NCBI GenBank assembly: GCA_946481105.1
Contig: CAMLMM010000015.1
Coordinates: 1-31,393 of the forward strand
Length of the DNA: 31,393 bases
Reading direction: 5' to 3'
From: an uncultured Alphaproteobacteria bacterium
Lineage (GTDB): Bacteria > Pseudomonadota > Alphaproteobacteria > Micavibrionales > Micavibrionaceae
Positions 9,042 to 19,163 of the stretch are shown piece after piece. Positions within the stretch are counted from its first letter, which is position 1; each line of letters opens with the position of its first letter. The position numbers and the translations under genes are program-made. Below the pieces are notes generated by a model, which was not told the origin of the DNA, ran no database searches, and saw only the letters and a program-made list of their open reading frames with translations.

Positions 9042-9908
9042 ATGTCTGATGGAAAAATTCTTGCCTTTGCTGTGACCGCTCTTGTCGCCTTTGTTCTGAT
9101 CACGTCATCTGTGTTTACCGTTCAGGAAAATGAACAGGTATTGGTCATGCAGTTCGGTAAACCGAAGGAGCAGATCCTTGATCCGGGGCTTCATTTCAAA
9201 CTGTCTTTCATCGACCAGACACGGTCATTTGAAAAACGCATTCTGAATGTTGACCCACCTGCAGAAGAAGTTTTGCTGGCTGACCAGAAACGTTTGATGG
9301 TCGACTCGTTCGCCCGTTATAAAATCACTGATATGCTGAAATTCTTTCAGACCCTGAATACTGAGGGTGCGGCTCAGCAACGTCTGTATACCGTCATTAA
9401 CTCGGCCCTTCGCAGTGAGATGGGTAAAGCCACACTGCAGGATGTGCTGTCAGTAAAGCGGGATCGCCTGATGGAAAATATTCAGGATACCGTCAATGTG
9501 GAAGCCAAACGTTTTGGTATTCAAGTGGTTGATGTGCGCATCGTGCGGGCCGACTTGCCTGAGCAGGTAACGCAGGCCACGTTTGACCGCATGAAGTCCG
9601 AGCGTGAGCGCGAGGCCCAGGAAGCCCGTGCCCAAGGTGAACAACTGTCGCTCGAGATTAAATCGAAAGCTGATAAAGACCGCACCATTCTTCTGGCCGA
9701 AGCCCAGAAAGACTCGCAAATTCTGCGCGGGGAAGGCGACCAGGCCGCGATTGAGATCTATGGTAAGGCTTTTAATCAGGATCCCGAGTTTTACGGTTTC
9801 TACCGTTCACTCGAAGCCTACCGCAAATCTATTGCCAATCCGGAAACCACCCTGCTGATTCCACAGAACAGCGAGTTCCTGAAATACTTCCGTGATGGCA
9901 AGAAATAG
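9042..9908 (+). CDS. hflC: FtsH protease modulator HflC
   Basis: Partner of HflK in the HflKC complex, with a membrane-anchored periplasmic SPFH domain. The start is taken at ATG 9042, which has AGGTG at 9031-9035; an in-frame GTG at 9033 is less likely because that box overlaps it. The product has 288 residues: an N-terminal membrane anchor (about 6-26), a band-7 domain starting at VQENEQVLVMQFGKP, a charged coiled coil (MKSEREREAQEARAQG) and the HflC hallmark at the end, YGKAFNQDPEFYGFYRSLEAY. Length and order match proteobacterial hflKC. A strong intrinsic terminator follows at 9932. Confidence 0.96.
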   Translation: MSDGKILAFAVTALVAFVLITSSVFTVQENEQVLVMQFGKPKEQILDPGLHFKLSFIDQTRSFEKRILNVDPPAEEVLLADQKRLMVDSFARYKITDMLKFFQTLNTEGAAQQRLYTVINSALRSEMGKATLQDVLSVKRDRLMENIQDTVNVEAKRFGIQVVDVRIVRADLPEQVTQATFDRMKSEREREAQEARAQGEQLSLEIKSKADKDRTILLAEAQKDSQILRGEGDQAAIEIYGKAFNQDPEFYGFYRSLEAYRKSIANPETTLLIPQNSEFLKYFRDGKK

Positions 9909-9931
9909 CCATTTCATGTAAATTATTTGAC

Positions 9932-9962
9932 AATGGATACCGCGATGCGGTATCCATTTTTT
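9932..9962 (+). terminator. Rho-independent terminator of hflKC
   Basis: A perfect 12-bp stem (AATGGATACCGC / GCGGTATCCATT) with a 3-base GAT loop is followed directly by a run of T. It starts 23 bp after the hflC stop. The clean stem and the U-tract make this the strongest terminator in the window. Confidence 0.93.
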
Positions 9963-9987
9963 ATAATCAAAAAATTGAGGTGTGTTG

Positions 9988-10212
9988 ATGTCAGTAAAAA
10001 TTATTTCCCGAGCGCAAGGTGAAATGACTCTGGAATTTGAAGGGGTTGTGGCTCTTACAGCTCATTTTCCCCATGATCAACATGAAAGAGTGGCGCAGAT
10101 GATGGCTGATGCTCCCAAGCATGACCCCTACCATGCCATGGCTGCACTGTCTCACTCACCAATTAATTCCATTGGCACCCAAGTCCTGCGGCAGCCATCT
10201 CATATGGGCTAG
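9988..10212 (+). CDS. Small hypothetical protein, 74 aa
   Basis: Unrecognised small soluble protein, probably 74 residues from ATG 9988, preceded by GAGG at 9977-9980; in-frame GTG 9982 and TTG 9985 are alternatives. It begins MSVKIISRAQGEMTLEFEG, with a beta-strand-like alternation, and becomes histidine- and methionine-rich (HFPHDQHERVAQMMADAPKHDPYHAMAALSH), which could suit metal binding or a small adaptor. No signal peptide or membrane span. A TATAAT box at 9962-9967, just after the hflKC terminator, suggests its own promoter with a short leader. It ends 4 bp from the pntB stop on the other strand. Coding status rests on the ribosome binding site, the -10 box and the snug fit between neighbours. 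Confidence 0.6.
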   Translation: MSVKIISRAQGEMTLEFEGVVALTAHFPHDQHERVAQMMADAPKHDPYHAMAALSHSPINSIGTQVLRQPSHMG

Positions 10213-10216
10213 CAAA

Positions 10217-11608
10217 CTAAGCTTCCATCGCCTTCACGATATCTTCAGTCATCTTCTTGGCATCGCCCAGCAGCATGAGCGTGTTATCGGCAAAAAACAT
10301 CGGGTTATCGATACCCGCATAACCTGAGCCCATAGAGCGTTTAACGAACAAAACCGTTTTGGCGCGTTCCACATCAAGTACTGGCATCCCATAAATCGGC
10401 GAGGATGCATCGTTCTTTGCAGCTGGATTGGTAATATCGTTGGCACCAATCACATAGGCCACGTCGGCCTGGGCAAAATCCCGATTGATGTCTTCCAGTT
10501 CAAATACTTCGTCGTATGGTACGTTGGCTTCGGCCAGCAATACGTTCATATGGCCTGGCATACGTCCTGCCACCGGGTGAATGGCATATTTAACTTCGAC
10601 ACCATGTGACTTCAGCGTATCCGCCATTTCACGGAGAACATGCTGTGCCTGTGACACCGCCATACCATAACCTGGCACGATAATGACCTTGGCGGCATTT
10701 TTCATGATAAAGGCAGCATCTTCCGCCGAACCGATTTTTGCCGCCTTATCACCAGATGAATAGGCAGCCGCAGCAGCTTGCTCACCGCCAAAGCCACCCA
10801 GCACGACACTCAGGAATGACCGGTTCATACCCTTGCACATGATGTAGGACAGAATGGCACCAGACGCCCCTACCAGTGCCCCGGTAATGATCAACAATGG
10901 ATTTTGAAGCGTGAAGCCAATACCGGCAGCGGCCCAACCGGAATAAGAGTTCAGCATGGACACGATAACCGGCATATCGGCCCCGCCAATTGGGATAATA
11001 AGCAATACGCCAAGAGCCAGCGCCACCAATACAATCATCCAGAATATCGCCGTGCTTCCTGACAGACAGAGTAACACCACCAGAGCTACCAAGCCCAACC
11101 CCATAGCGGCATTGATAACATGCTGTCCGGTAAATTTTACGGGTTTACCAGGAATAACACCCTGTAGTTTACCCCAGGCGATAATGGAACCTGTAAAAGT
11201 AATCGCCCCCACCGCAACCCCCAGTGACATCTCGATCAGGGAATTCAGGTGAATATCGCCCACTGTACCAATATGATAGGCTTCCGGATTGTGAAACGCG
11301 GCCAACGCCACACACACAGCCGCCAGACCTACAAGCGAGTGAAAAGCTGCCACAAGCTGCGGCAATGCGGTCATTTTAATTTTAACCGCTGTAACCGTAC
11401 CAATCACACCACCAATAACTATGCCAAGAATGATAAGGCCATAGGTAGCCACTGCCGGAGTCATGAGCGTGGTAATAATGGCAATCGCCATCCCCAGTAA
11501 ACCAAAATTTAGTCCCTGGCGGGATGATTCCGGGTGTGATAGGCCACGTAGCGCCAGAATAAACAGGACGCCAGATACCAGATAAAGAAGCGCAGCAAAA
11601 TCCGTCAT
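10217..11608 (-). CDS. pntB: NAD(P) transhydrogenase subunit beta
   Basis: Membrane and NADP(H)-binding subunit of the proton-translocating transhydrogenase, which uses the proton gradient to reduce NADP+ with NADH. The 463 residues contain about eight or nine membrane spans (domain II) over roughly the first 260 residues. The cytoplasmic NADP-binding domain III follows, with VIIVPGYGMAVSQAQH, the HPVAGRMPGHMNVLLAEA loop, VIGANDITNPAA and KRSMGSGYAGIDNPMF near the end. Length and motifs are those of a complete PntB. It is the last gene of the pntAA-pntAB-pntB operon, starting 6 bp after pntAB, and converges on the 74-aa gene. Confidence 0.97.
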   Translation of the reverse strand: MTDFAALLYLVSGVLFILALRGLSHPESSRQGLNFGLLGMAIAIITTLMTPAVATYGLIILGIVIGGVIGTVTAVKIKMTALPQLVAAFHSLVGLAAVCVALAAFHNPEAYHIGTVGDIHLNSLIEMSLGVAVGAITFTGSIIAWGKLQGVIPGKPVKFTGQHVINAAMGLGLVALVVLLCLSGSTAIFWMIVLVALALGVLLIIPIGGADMPVIVSMLNSYSGWAAAGIGFTLQNPLLIITGALVGASGAILSYIMCKGMNRSFLSVVLGGFGGEQAAAAAYSSGDKAAKIGSAEDAAFIMKNAAKVIIVPGYGMAVSQAQHVLREMADTLKSHGVEVKYAIHPVAGRMPGHMNVLLAEANVPYDEVFELEDINRDFAQADVAYVIGANDITNPAAKNDASSPIYGMPVLDVERAKTVLFVKRSMGSGYAGIDNPMFFADNTLMLLGDAKKMTEDIVKAMEA

Positions 11609-11614
11609 AATCGA

Positions 11615-12028
11615 CTAACCCTTTTTCTTGAACATGGCGAGCATGCGGCGTGTAACGATAAATCCTCCGAAAATATTTATGGAGGCCAGAACAACCGCGA
11701 GAAAACCCATAATCTTTGAGAAACTGAAATCTGTTGGCCCTGCGGCAATCAGCGCACCGACAATAATTACCGACGAAATGGCATTGGTAATAGCCATTAG
11801 CGGGGAATGCAGCGCCGGCGTAACCCGCCATACAACGTAATAACCCACGAAACAGGCCAGCACGAAAATAGTCAGGCCCATCATCAGAAATGATTCATTA
11901 GTTCCAGTCGAGACCAGATGGAGCGACGACACATCCATCGCCAGACGTTGTGCCTGATCGGATAATAGCTGAGCACTGCGGGCGATATTATCGGCCTGCG
12001 CGGACACTGTGGTTTGAATTCCGTCCAT
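11615..12028 (-). CDS. pntAB: NAD(P) transhydrogenase subunit alpha, membrane part
   Basis: Small membrane subunit of a three-gene transhydrogenase, corresponding to the C-terminal membrane part of the single PntA of enterobacteria. The 137 residues have a polar, possibly amphipathic N-terminus of about 45 residues. Three or four hydrophobic helices follow ([20 protein letters not shown], then segments around [15 protein letters not shown] and [20 protein letters not shown]) with the family motif [17 protein letters not shown]. The N-terminal extension looks longer than usual. It is 11 bp from pntAA and 6 bp from pntB. The split is as in Rhodospirillum and related alphaproteobacteria. Confidence 0.93.
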   Translation of the reverse strand: MDGIQTTVSAQADNIARSAQLLSDQAQRLAMDVSSLHLVSTGTNESFLMMGLTIFVLACFVGYYVVWRVTPALHSPLMAITNAISSVIIVGALIAAGPTDFSFSKIMGFLAVVLASINIFGGFIVTRRMLAMFKKKG

Positions 12029-12039
12029 ATTTTACCTCG

Positions 12040-13164
12040 TTACTGAAAGTTCGGGTGAACAACCTGTCCGCCCCGGGTGAGTGTAATGGCTTTGACAATC
12101 TCGTCTTCCATATTGAAAGCAATCTTGCCTTCCTTGTCGACCAGAATACCAATCAGATTTAACAGGTTGCGGGAATATAACGCCGAGGAATCCGTGGCGA
12201 TACGTGACGGGATATTAATATGACCGACGATTTTTACGCCATTCACATCAACAATTTCGCCTTTTTGTGACAACACGCAGTTACCACCCTGCTCGACCGC
12301 CATATCAACGATAACCGATCCTGGTTTCATGGATTTTACCATGTCTTCCGTCACCAGCACCGGTGCCGGACGACCCGGAATCAGCGCAGTGGTAATAACG
12401 ATATCCTGCTTAACAAGAGTTTCAGCAACCAGCTTGGCCTGTTTCTGCTTGAAATCATCCGACATTTCCTTGGCATAACCGCCAGCGGTTTCCGCCTGCT
12501 TCATTTCATCACTTTCAACCATGACGAAACTGGCACCCAACGATTGCACCTGCTCTTTCGCGGCGGGGCGCACATCGGTTGCCGACACAATCGCTCCCAG
12601 ACGGCGAGCCGTTGCAATGGCCTGTAACCCTGCTACACCTGCCCCCATTACGAAAACGCGGGCTGGGGGTACGGTCCCTGCCGCGGTCATCATCATGGGA
12701 AACGCGCGTGAGAAATATTGGGCTGCGTCCAGCACAGCCTTATAACCCGCCAGATTTGATTGTGATGACAGCACATCCATTGCCTGCGCGCGCGTAATCC
12801 GCGGCACCAGTTCCATCGCCATCGCCGTCACGCCTTGTCCGGCAAGCGTTTTAATTTTGTCATTCGCACCATGCGGGGACAATAGCCCTATCAGCAAAGC
12901 GCCATCCTTTGTTTTAAGCTGTTCCGCCGGTGATTGAACACACAGGATGATATCGGCGTCTTTGGCTGCCTTGGCCGCATCGACAGCTATTTCCGCACCA
13001 GCAGCAGCATAATCTGAATCAAGATAGGATGCGTTTAATCCGGCACCACCCACCACGGTCACGTTAAATCCCTTGGCAATGTATTTTTTGACCGTTTCAG
13101 GTATGGCCGCAACGCGTTTTTCATGCGGCGCCGATTCTTTCAGGACAGCTAGGCGTATTGACAC
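12040..13164 (-). CDS. pntAA: NAD(P) transhydrogenase subunit alpha, NAD-binding part
   Basis: Soluble NAD(H)-binding domain I of the transhydrogenase, 374 residues, homologous to alanine dehydrogenase. It opens with the typical VLKESAPHEKRVAAIPETVKKY. It has a Rossmann segment VFVMGAGVAGLQAIATARRLGAIVSATDVRPA near the middle, and the KQDIVITTALIPGRPAPVLV and VIDMAVEQGGNC motifs. There is no membrane span, in keeping with a split alpha subunit. The start is a GTG at 13164 with a GGAGAG box some ten bases upstream. It is the first gene of the pnt operon; the 82-bp gap before it (13165-13246) must hold the promoter or read-through from the EAL gene. Confidence 0.96.
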   Translation of the reverse strand: MSIRLAVLKESAPHEKRVAAIPETVKKYIAKGFNVTVVGGAGLNASYLDSDYAAAGAEIAVDAAKAAKDADIILCVQSPAEQLKTKDGALLIGLLSPHGANDKIKTLAGQGVTAMAMELVPRITRAQAMDVLSSQSNLAGYKAVLDAAQYFSRAFPMMMTAAGTVPPARVFVMGAGVAGLQAIATARRLGAIVSATDVRPAAKEQVQSLGASFVMVESDEMKQAETAGGYAKEMSDDFKQKQAKLVAETLVKQDIVITTALIPGRPAPVLVTEDMVKSMKPGSVIVDMAVEQGGNCVLSQKGEIVDVNGVKIVGHINIPSRIATDSSALYSRNLLNLIGILVDKEGKIAFNMEDEIVKAITLTRGGQVVHPNFQ

Positions 13165-13246
13165 GGGTTCTCTCCGCTGACGTTAATTTGGAAACGCGTC
13201 AGTCTTACAAATTAACCCTGATGGTGAAAAGGGGTGAGTCGCGGTG

Positions 13247-14110
13247 TTATTTCAGTTGTGCACTGAAACCTGCATATTGCAGGAGCAAACTGGTTAGTTC
13301 ACGTTCAGGCAAGGGTTTGGTGAAATAATAACCTTGGCCGAAAGCGCAACCCATTTCCAGAAGTTTGACCGTTTCTTCTTTATGCTCGATACCCTCGGCC
13401 AGAACTTCAATTTTACGTTCCTGGGCTGCCGCAATGATGGCCCTGACGAGGTCCATCGCGGCAGGAACCTTCAGCATGTCGCGTATCACAAGGTGATCGA
13501 TTTTAACTGCGCTGATAGGAAAGTCATCCATATAACGGAAAAAATCCGCCGGGTTACCAAGCCCATAATCATCAATCGCGATTTTGAGGCCGGTGTTTTT
13601 ACAGATATTAAGCGTGTGGAGCGCCTTTTCCGGCTGGGCCCGCAACAGGTCGCCGGTAATTTCCAGTTGAATCTGCGTCGGGCGCACATCGCTGGCACTG
13701 ATGACATTATACATTTCATCCAGGAAGGTTTCAGACGCCAGATCGTTCGGACTGAAATTAACGCTCATATATATGTTTTCGTTATGGCCCACATGGCTTT
13801 CAAGACGCTTGAGGGCAGCAATTGCCTCTTTCAAGGCCCATTTACTGGCCTCCACGATCAAGCCCGACTGCTCTGCTACGGGAATAAAAACACCTGGGGA
13901 AATAGCGCCACGGGTTGGGTGATACCAGCGCATCAAGGTTTCAAAGCCGCAAACCAGCCCTGATTTCATGTTAACAATCGGCTGGTAATTGAGGGAAAGC
14001 TGCCGGTCCAGCATCGCCTGCTGGAATTCATGGGCCAGTTCCATCGAAGGAATGGCATTATGCGGGGTTTCTGCCGGAGTTGGTGTGCCCTGCGGGGCTG
14101 GAATAGTCAT
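13247..14110 (-). CDS. EAL-domain protein, putative c-di-GMP phosphodiesterase
   Basis: 287-residue protein with a short Pro-rich N-terminus (about 25 residues) and then one EAL domain; no GGDEF, PAS, REC or membrane segment. The EAL motif reads ETL in GFETLMRW. Other active-site residues are visible: Asn in VNFSPNDL, Glu in LEITGD, the Asp pair in AIDDYGLGN, Lys in AVKIDH, Glu in VLAEGIEHKEE and Gln in GQGYYFTKPLP. Nearly all metal and catalytic residues are kept, so activity is plausible, but loop 6 (DYGLGNPADFF instead of DFGTGYSS) and the LEITGD stretch (for LEITES) diverge, so weak or regulated activity is possible. It may be read through into pntAA. A CtrA-like motif lies 51-66 bp upstream. 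Confidence 0.9.
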   Translation of the reverse strand: MTIPAPQGTPTPAETPHNAIPSMELAHEFQQAMLDRQLSLNYQPIVNMKSGLVCGFETLMRWYHPTRGAISPGVFIPVAEQSGLIVEASKWALKEAIAALKRLESHVGHNENIYMSVNFSPNDLASETFLDEMYNVISASDVRPTQIQLEITGDLLRAQPEKALHTLNICKNTGLKIAIDDYGLGNPADFFRYMDDFPISAVKIDHLVIRDMLKVPAAMDLVRAIIAAAQERKIEVLAEGIEHKEETVKLLEMGCAFGQGYYFTKPLPERELTSLLLQYAGFSAQLK

Positions 14111-14160
14111 GGACGAACCTTTATTTCCATATATTAGATATCTATCATGGCGGAAATCAG

Positions 14161-14176
14161 TTAGACAAAGGTTAAC
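14161..14176 (-). promoter_or_regulatory. Candidate CtrA-type site upstream of the EAL gene
   Basis: TTAG-ACAAAGG-TTAAC matches the alphaproteobacterial CtrA box TTAA-N7-TTAAC with one mismatch. It is 51-66 bp upstream of the EAL start codon and 115 bp upstream of rpmJ. Motif match only. Confidence 0.3.
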
Positions 14177-14221
14177 ATGCGTCTTAGGGTCCGTCTATGC
14201 TGAAATGCTTACGGATAGTGC

Positions 14222-14257
14222 TTGACAAAGCCTTAGCCGGAATTGTAGTGTCCGGCT
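14222..14257 (+). promoter_or_regulatory. Candidate rpmJ promoter with overlapping dyad
   Basis: TTGACA (14222-14227) is followed after 18 bp by TAGTGT (14246-14251), a passable sigma-70 -35/-10 pair. A 7-bp inverted repeat AGCCGGA (14235-14241) / TCCGGCT (14251-14257) overlaps the -10 region. It could be an operator or an mRNA leader hairpin for the ribosomal protein gene that starts at 14291. Confidence 0.4.
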
Positions 14258-14290
14258 CTGCTTTTAGACTATTAGATAAGGATATCCACG

Positions 14291-14416
14291 ATGAAAGTCG
14301 TTAATTCATTGAAAACACTGAAAACCCGTGACCGTAATTGCCGCGTTGTCCGTCGCAAAGGCCGCGTCTATGTCATCAACAAGATGAAGCCACGCTGCAA
14401 GTGCCGTCAGGGCTAA
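14291..14416 (+). CDS. rpmJ: 50S ribosomal protein L36
   Basis: Smallest large-subunit ribosomal protein, 41 residues, starting [20 protein letters not shown] and ending in the conserved RQG. The 41-residue form is the long variant of alphaproteobacteria, which usually lacks the four zinc ligands of the 37-38-residue form. This copy keeps Cys17 but also has Cys36 and Cys38 (KPRCKCRQG), where alphaproteobacterial relatives that I recall have Phe and Ala. An AAGGA-like box (ATAAGGAT, 14276-14283) precedes the ATG. Basic composition and length leave little doubt about identity. Confidence 0.95.
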   Translation: MKVVNSLKTLKTRDRNCRVVRRKGRVYVINKMKPRCKCRQG

Positions 14417-14500
14417 TCAGTCGGGAAACGTATAGCGTTTTCAGGCTTGGCCTTGTCGCTATGCCGCCTTCATGTTACACATATATTTGTGTTTAATCGG

Positions 14501-14534
14501 TTCCCGCGGGTGATAACGCGGGAATTTGTTATTT
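14501..14534 (+). terminator. Hairpin with U-rich tail between rpmJ and mreB
   Basis: The stem TTCCCGCG / CGCGGGAA (8 bp, GC-rich) has an 8-base loop and is followed by TTTGTTATTT. It lies 85 bp after rpmJ and only 35 bp before mreB. It is either the rpmJ terminator or an attenuator in the mreB leader. The tail is interrupted, so efficiency is uncertain. Confidence 0.65.
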
Positions 14535-14553
14535 CCGTCTTTCTGGCCTTTAA

Positions 14554-16558
<2,005 letters not shown>

Positions 16559-16562
<4 letters not shown>

Positions 16563-17749
16563 GCCGCTTTTCCTTCATGGGCTTCGGTCAACTGATTCAT
16601 GATAATACGCTTGGCAATTGGTAAATGCTGCCCTACGGCCAGTAAGGATTTTCGTGCAATTTTTGCCAGCGGGGACGTATTTGTGTAGAGCGCAACAAGA
16701 GCATTCGTCGCCAGATAAAGCGGACGTGTTACATTACGATGTTCCCTGTCGAACGCCTGCAATAAATCGCGTGTAGCAAAATCAAGCCCCAGTTCCAAAG
16801 CACCGGTAATTTTCTCGGCGAGATTAGCCCCTCCGCGCAGTCCAAAATTAAACCCGTGCGCGGTGACCGGATGCATGCCAACGGCAGCATCCCCTATCAA
16901 GGCATAGCTCGGCGCATAAAAACGATCTGCGTAAACCCCAACCAATGGATATGGATAAAGCTGGGTGTCCAGCGTCATATTACCGAATTTGCCCTCCATG
17001 CGCTGCGTAAGTTCGCGGCCAAATTCAGCGGGCGTTTGTTTTAAAATCAGATTTTTTTGTTCCGTGGCAATCGTAATCACCACCGAACAATAACGTCCCT
17101 TTAACGGCAACACTGCCAGGGTCCAGTCATAAAAGAAGCATTCATAGGCCGTATCATCATGGTCACGATCGAGTTTGACGCGGCATACGATACATGTACG
17201 CCCGAAATCATGTGAGGACACCGGAATACCCATCATACTGCGCGTCGGGGAAAAACGGCTATCTGCCGCTACAATCAGACGCGCACTCAAGCCTGTGCCA
17301 TCTTTCAACGTCACTTGCCCGCCATTTTCATCCGTCCTGACGCCAGCAACTTCAACATCATTTATCAGATGAATGGACTTCTTGCTTTTTACCACCTCAT
17401 ACGCCGCTTTGCGTATCAGGTGATTGGAAATCATGTAGCCGAGATTATCTTTTCCTGATTTCCGGTGATCAAAAAATAAGGGATTGTCCAAACTGCCATT
17501 CAATACCTTGGCATCCTTAATGAGCGAAATTCCTTTTTCAGGAATACGGCCCCACATACCTGTCTTGTCCATGATACGCTGGGACAGATGTGTCAGGGCA
17601 ATTTCGCGCCCGTCATAATCCGGGCTGGCAATGACTTTTTCCGGCTGCTTTTCCAGTACGGCAATATCCAGCCCGCTATCGGCCAGCATTCGCGCAAAAC
17701 TCAATCCAGCCGGTCCGGCCCCAACAATAATAACATCATGATTCATCAT
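16559..17749 (-). CDS. UbiH/UbiM-family FAD-dependent ubiquinone hydroxylase
   Basis: 396-residue flavin monooxygenase of the UbiH/UbiF/COQ6 group, which hydroxylates the aromatic ring during ubiquinone synthesis. It has the N-terminal dinucleotide fold ([22 protein letters not shown]), an arginine motif in [11 protein letters not shown], and the second FAD motif with the family fingerprint ([25 protein letters not shown]). The DGREIALTH stretch resembles UbiM, a hydroxylase common in alphaproteobacteria and Neisseria, but UbiH, UbiF or UbiL cannot be ruled out from sequence alone. It is coupled to mbfA by a 4-bp overlap and lies 93 bp downstream of the WrbA-like gene, beyond a hairpin. A TATAAT box on the minus strand (17779-17784) may give it a separate promoter. 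Confidence 0.88.
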
Positions 17750-17778
17750 TCATCACCCGATAGTTCACAGGCAGATAG

Positions 17779-17819
17779 ATTATACAAACAGGGAGGGACA
17801 TACAAGTTGCCCCTCCCTG
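17779..17819 (-). terminator. Terminator of the WrbA-like gene
   Basis: On the minus strand, CAGGGAGGG (17819-17811) pairs with CCCTCCCTG (17797-17789), a perfect 9-bp GC-rich stem with a 13-base loop, followed by TTTGTATAATC. The short T-tract merges into a TATAAT box (17784-17779) that may be a promoter for the UbiH-family gene. Confidence 0.7.
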
Positions 17820-17842
17820 CCTAATTCAAATGCTAGTAATTC

Positions 17843-18424
17843 TTATTTACCCCAGCGCCCTGCTGCATAAACCATACGCTTTCCGTAGAGTTCGGCTGTT
17901 TTAATATCACCAGCAGATGGTGATTGATCTGGGGGCGCATTGTCTGACTGGGCCATCACGCCCAGATACGATCCGATACGGTTAATGCTTCCTGGATCAC
18001 CGCTTTGCGTGTCCTTGCCGGATGAGCCGTTCTGTTCACCTTGCGATATCCATATCATTCCCTGTTGAGCGGCCAGAATAACCAACTGAACAAGCGAATT
18101 GAGCTTGTCCCCGCTCATACTCATTGAATTGGTAAATCCGCCGGCAATCTTGTCCTTCCATTTCTGGGTGAACCATGCCTTGGATGTCGCATCCATGAAC
18201 ATTTTGAACGGACCTGAGAGAGATCCCATATAAGTCGGAGCACCAAAAACAATGGCATCGGCCTGATCAAGGGCTGTCCATTCGGACTCAGTAATTGAGC
18301 CGTCTGCACCTACCTTGATAGATGTAACTTCTGCCCCGGCCTCTCTTGCACCACGAACAACAGCCTCAGCAATCACTGATGTATGCCCATAGCCAGAATG
18401 ATATACAACTGCAACTTTCAACAC
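17843..18424 (-). CDS. Flavodoxin-fold NAD(P)H:quinone oxidoreductase, WrbA-like
   Basis: FMN-binding protein of the WrbA/flavodoxin family, expected to reduce quinones by two electrons and so avoid semiquinone radicals. The start is GTG 18424 or TTG 18421, giving about 193 residues; both follow AGGTG at 18426-18430. The upstream ATG at 18472 would lie inside yceI and add 16 residues not found in the family. It begins VAVVYHSGYGHTSVIAEAV, the FMN phosphate loop. FGAPTYMGSLSGPFKMFMDAT and KIAGGFTNSMSMSGDK follow, both typical of WrbA. It starts 7 bp after yceI on the same strand, so the pair is an operon under the HxlR operator. Confidence 0.9.
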   Translation of the reverse strand: MLKVAVVYHSGYGHTSVIAEAVVRGAREAGAEVTSIKVGADGSITESEWTALDQADAIVFGAPTYMGSLSGPFKMFMDATSKAWFTQKWKDKIAGGFTNSMSMSGDKLNSLVQLVILAAQQGMIWISQGEQNGSSGKDTQSGDPGSINRIGSYLGVMAQSDNAPPDQSPSAGDIKTAELYGKRMVYAAGRWGK

Positions 18425-18431
18425 ATTACAC

Positions 18432-19028
18432 CTACTTATTGACAACAGGTTGAATGTTGGCTTCGGCGTCAATGGTCAGTTGTACGTCATCAGATACACC
18501 TGGCACCGCATAATTCATCCCGAATTCAGAACGTTTCACCACGCCTGTAGCTGTAAATCCGGCGGTCGGGAGTTTGGTGACCGGGCTTTCTCCAATTTTA
18601 TTCAGTTTGACATTCAGCGTGACCGGCTTTGTGACGCCCAATAAGGTTAAATCGCCATCCACCTTGGCCGTATCTTTTCCGGTGATACTTACTTTTTTGC
18701 TGACAAAAGTTGCCGTTGGGAATTTTTCTGAATTGAAAAATTTATCGGCTTTCAAATGTTCATTAAACAGGTCAATGCCCGTTACCACGCTGCCGGTATT
18801 AACAGTCACATTGACTGATGATTTTTCCGGTGCAGATTCATCCAGAGTTACAGTACCGGTGACCGTAGCAAATTTACCCGATGGATTGGAAAACCCCATA
18901 TGATTGGCTTTCCAGTATAAATTTGTATGGAACGGATCAAGTGTATACGTTGCCGGGGCGGCCTGCACAGTGAATGATGGCAAGGTCAACGCAATGACAG
19001 CAGCCGATCCCAGAAAAAAGTTTTTCAT
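18432..19028 (-). CDS. Periplasmic YceI-family lipocalin-like protein
   Basis: 198-residue secreted protein of the YceI family, whose members form a lipocalin-like beta barrel and bind isoprenoid chains such as polyprenyl quinones. A clear signal peptide is present (MKNFFLGSAAVIALTLPSFT, cleavage after VQA near residue 23). The family pattern follows: TYTLDPFHTNLYWKANHMG, DLFNEHLKADKFFNSEKFPTATF, GDLTLLGVTKPVTLNVKL and KRSEFGMNYAVPGVSDDVQL. GAAGGAGAC is a strong ribosome binding site just upstream of the ATG. It is first in an operon with the WrbA-like gene and is divergent from an HxlR regulator across 135 bp. Ligand and exact role are not established. Confidence 0.93.
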   Translation of the reverse strand: MKNFFLGSAAVIALTLPSFTVQAAPATYTLDPFHTNLYWKANHMGFSNPSGKFATVTGTVTLDESAPEKSSVNVTVNTGSVVTGIDLFNEHLKADKFFNSEKFPTATFVSKKVSITGKDTAKVDGDLTLLGVTKPVTLNVKLNKIGESPVTKLPTAGFTATGVVKRSEFGMNYAVPGVSDDVQLTIDAEANIQPVVNK

Positions 19029-19119
19029 TTATGTCTCCTTCAAAAAGAAAATATGTTGTTGCGGTTTACTCAGCGAGAATCAGATATAGGTTATTTGTAT
19101 CTATTAAACAGAAGGGGTT

Positions 19120-19142
19120 TTTAGTATACTTTGTATACTAAA
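19120..19142. promoter_or_regulatory. Perfect palindromic operator between yceI and the HxlR gene
   Basis: TTTAGTATAC-TTT-GTATACTAAA has two perfect 10-bp arms and a 3-bp centre. It sits 22 bp before the HxlR-family start codon and overlaps a TATACT box (19134-19139) that could be its -10 element. A GATAC half-site follows at 19144-19148. Size and AT-rich symmetry fit the winged-helix dimers of the HxlR family, suggesting autoregulation plus control of yceI and the WrbA-like gene. Confidence 0.75.
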
Positions 19143-19163
19143 TGATACTAATGAGGTTTTTGA

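Noticed and set aside
13334..13963. 209-codon open frame on the plus strand opposite the EAL gene
   Set aside because: It lies fully antisense to a well-supported EAL domain, shows no domain, and is explained by codon bias of the real gene.
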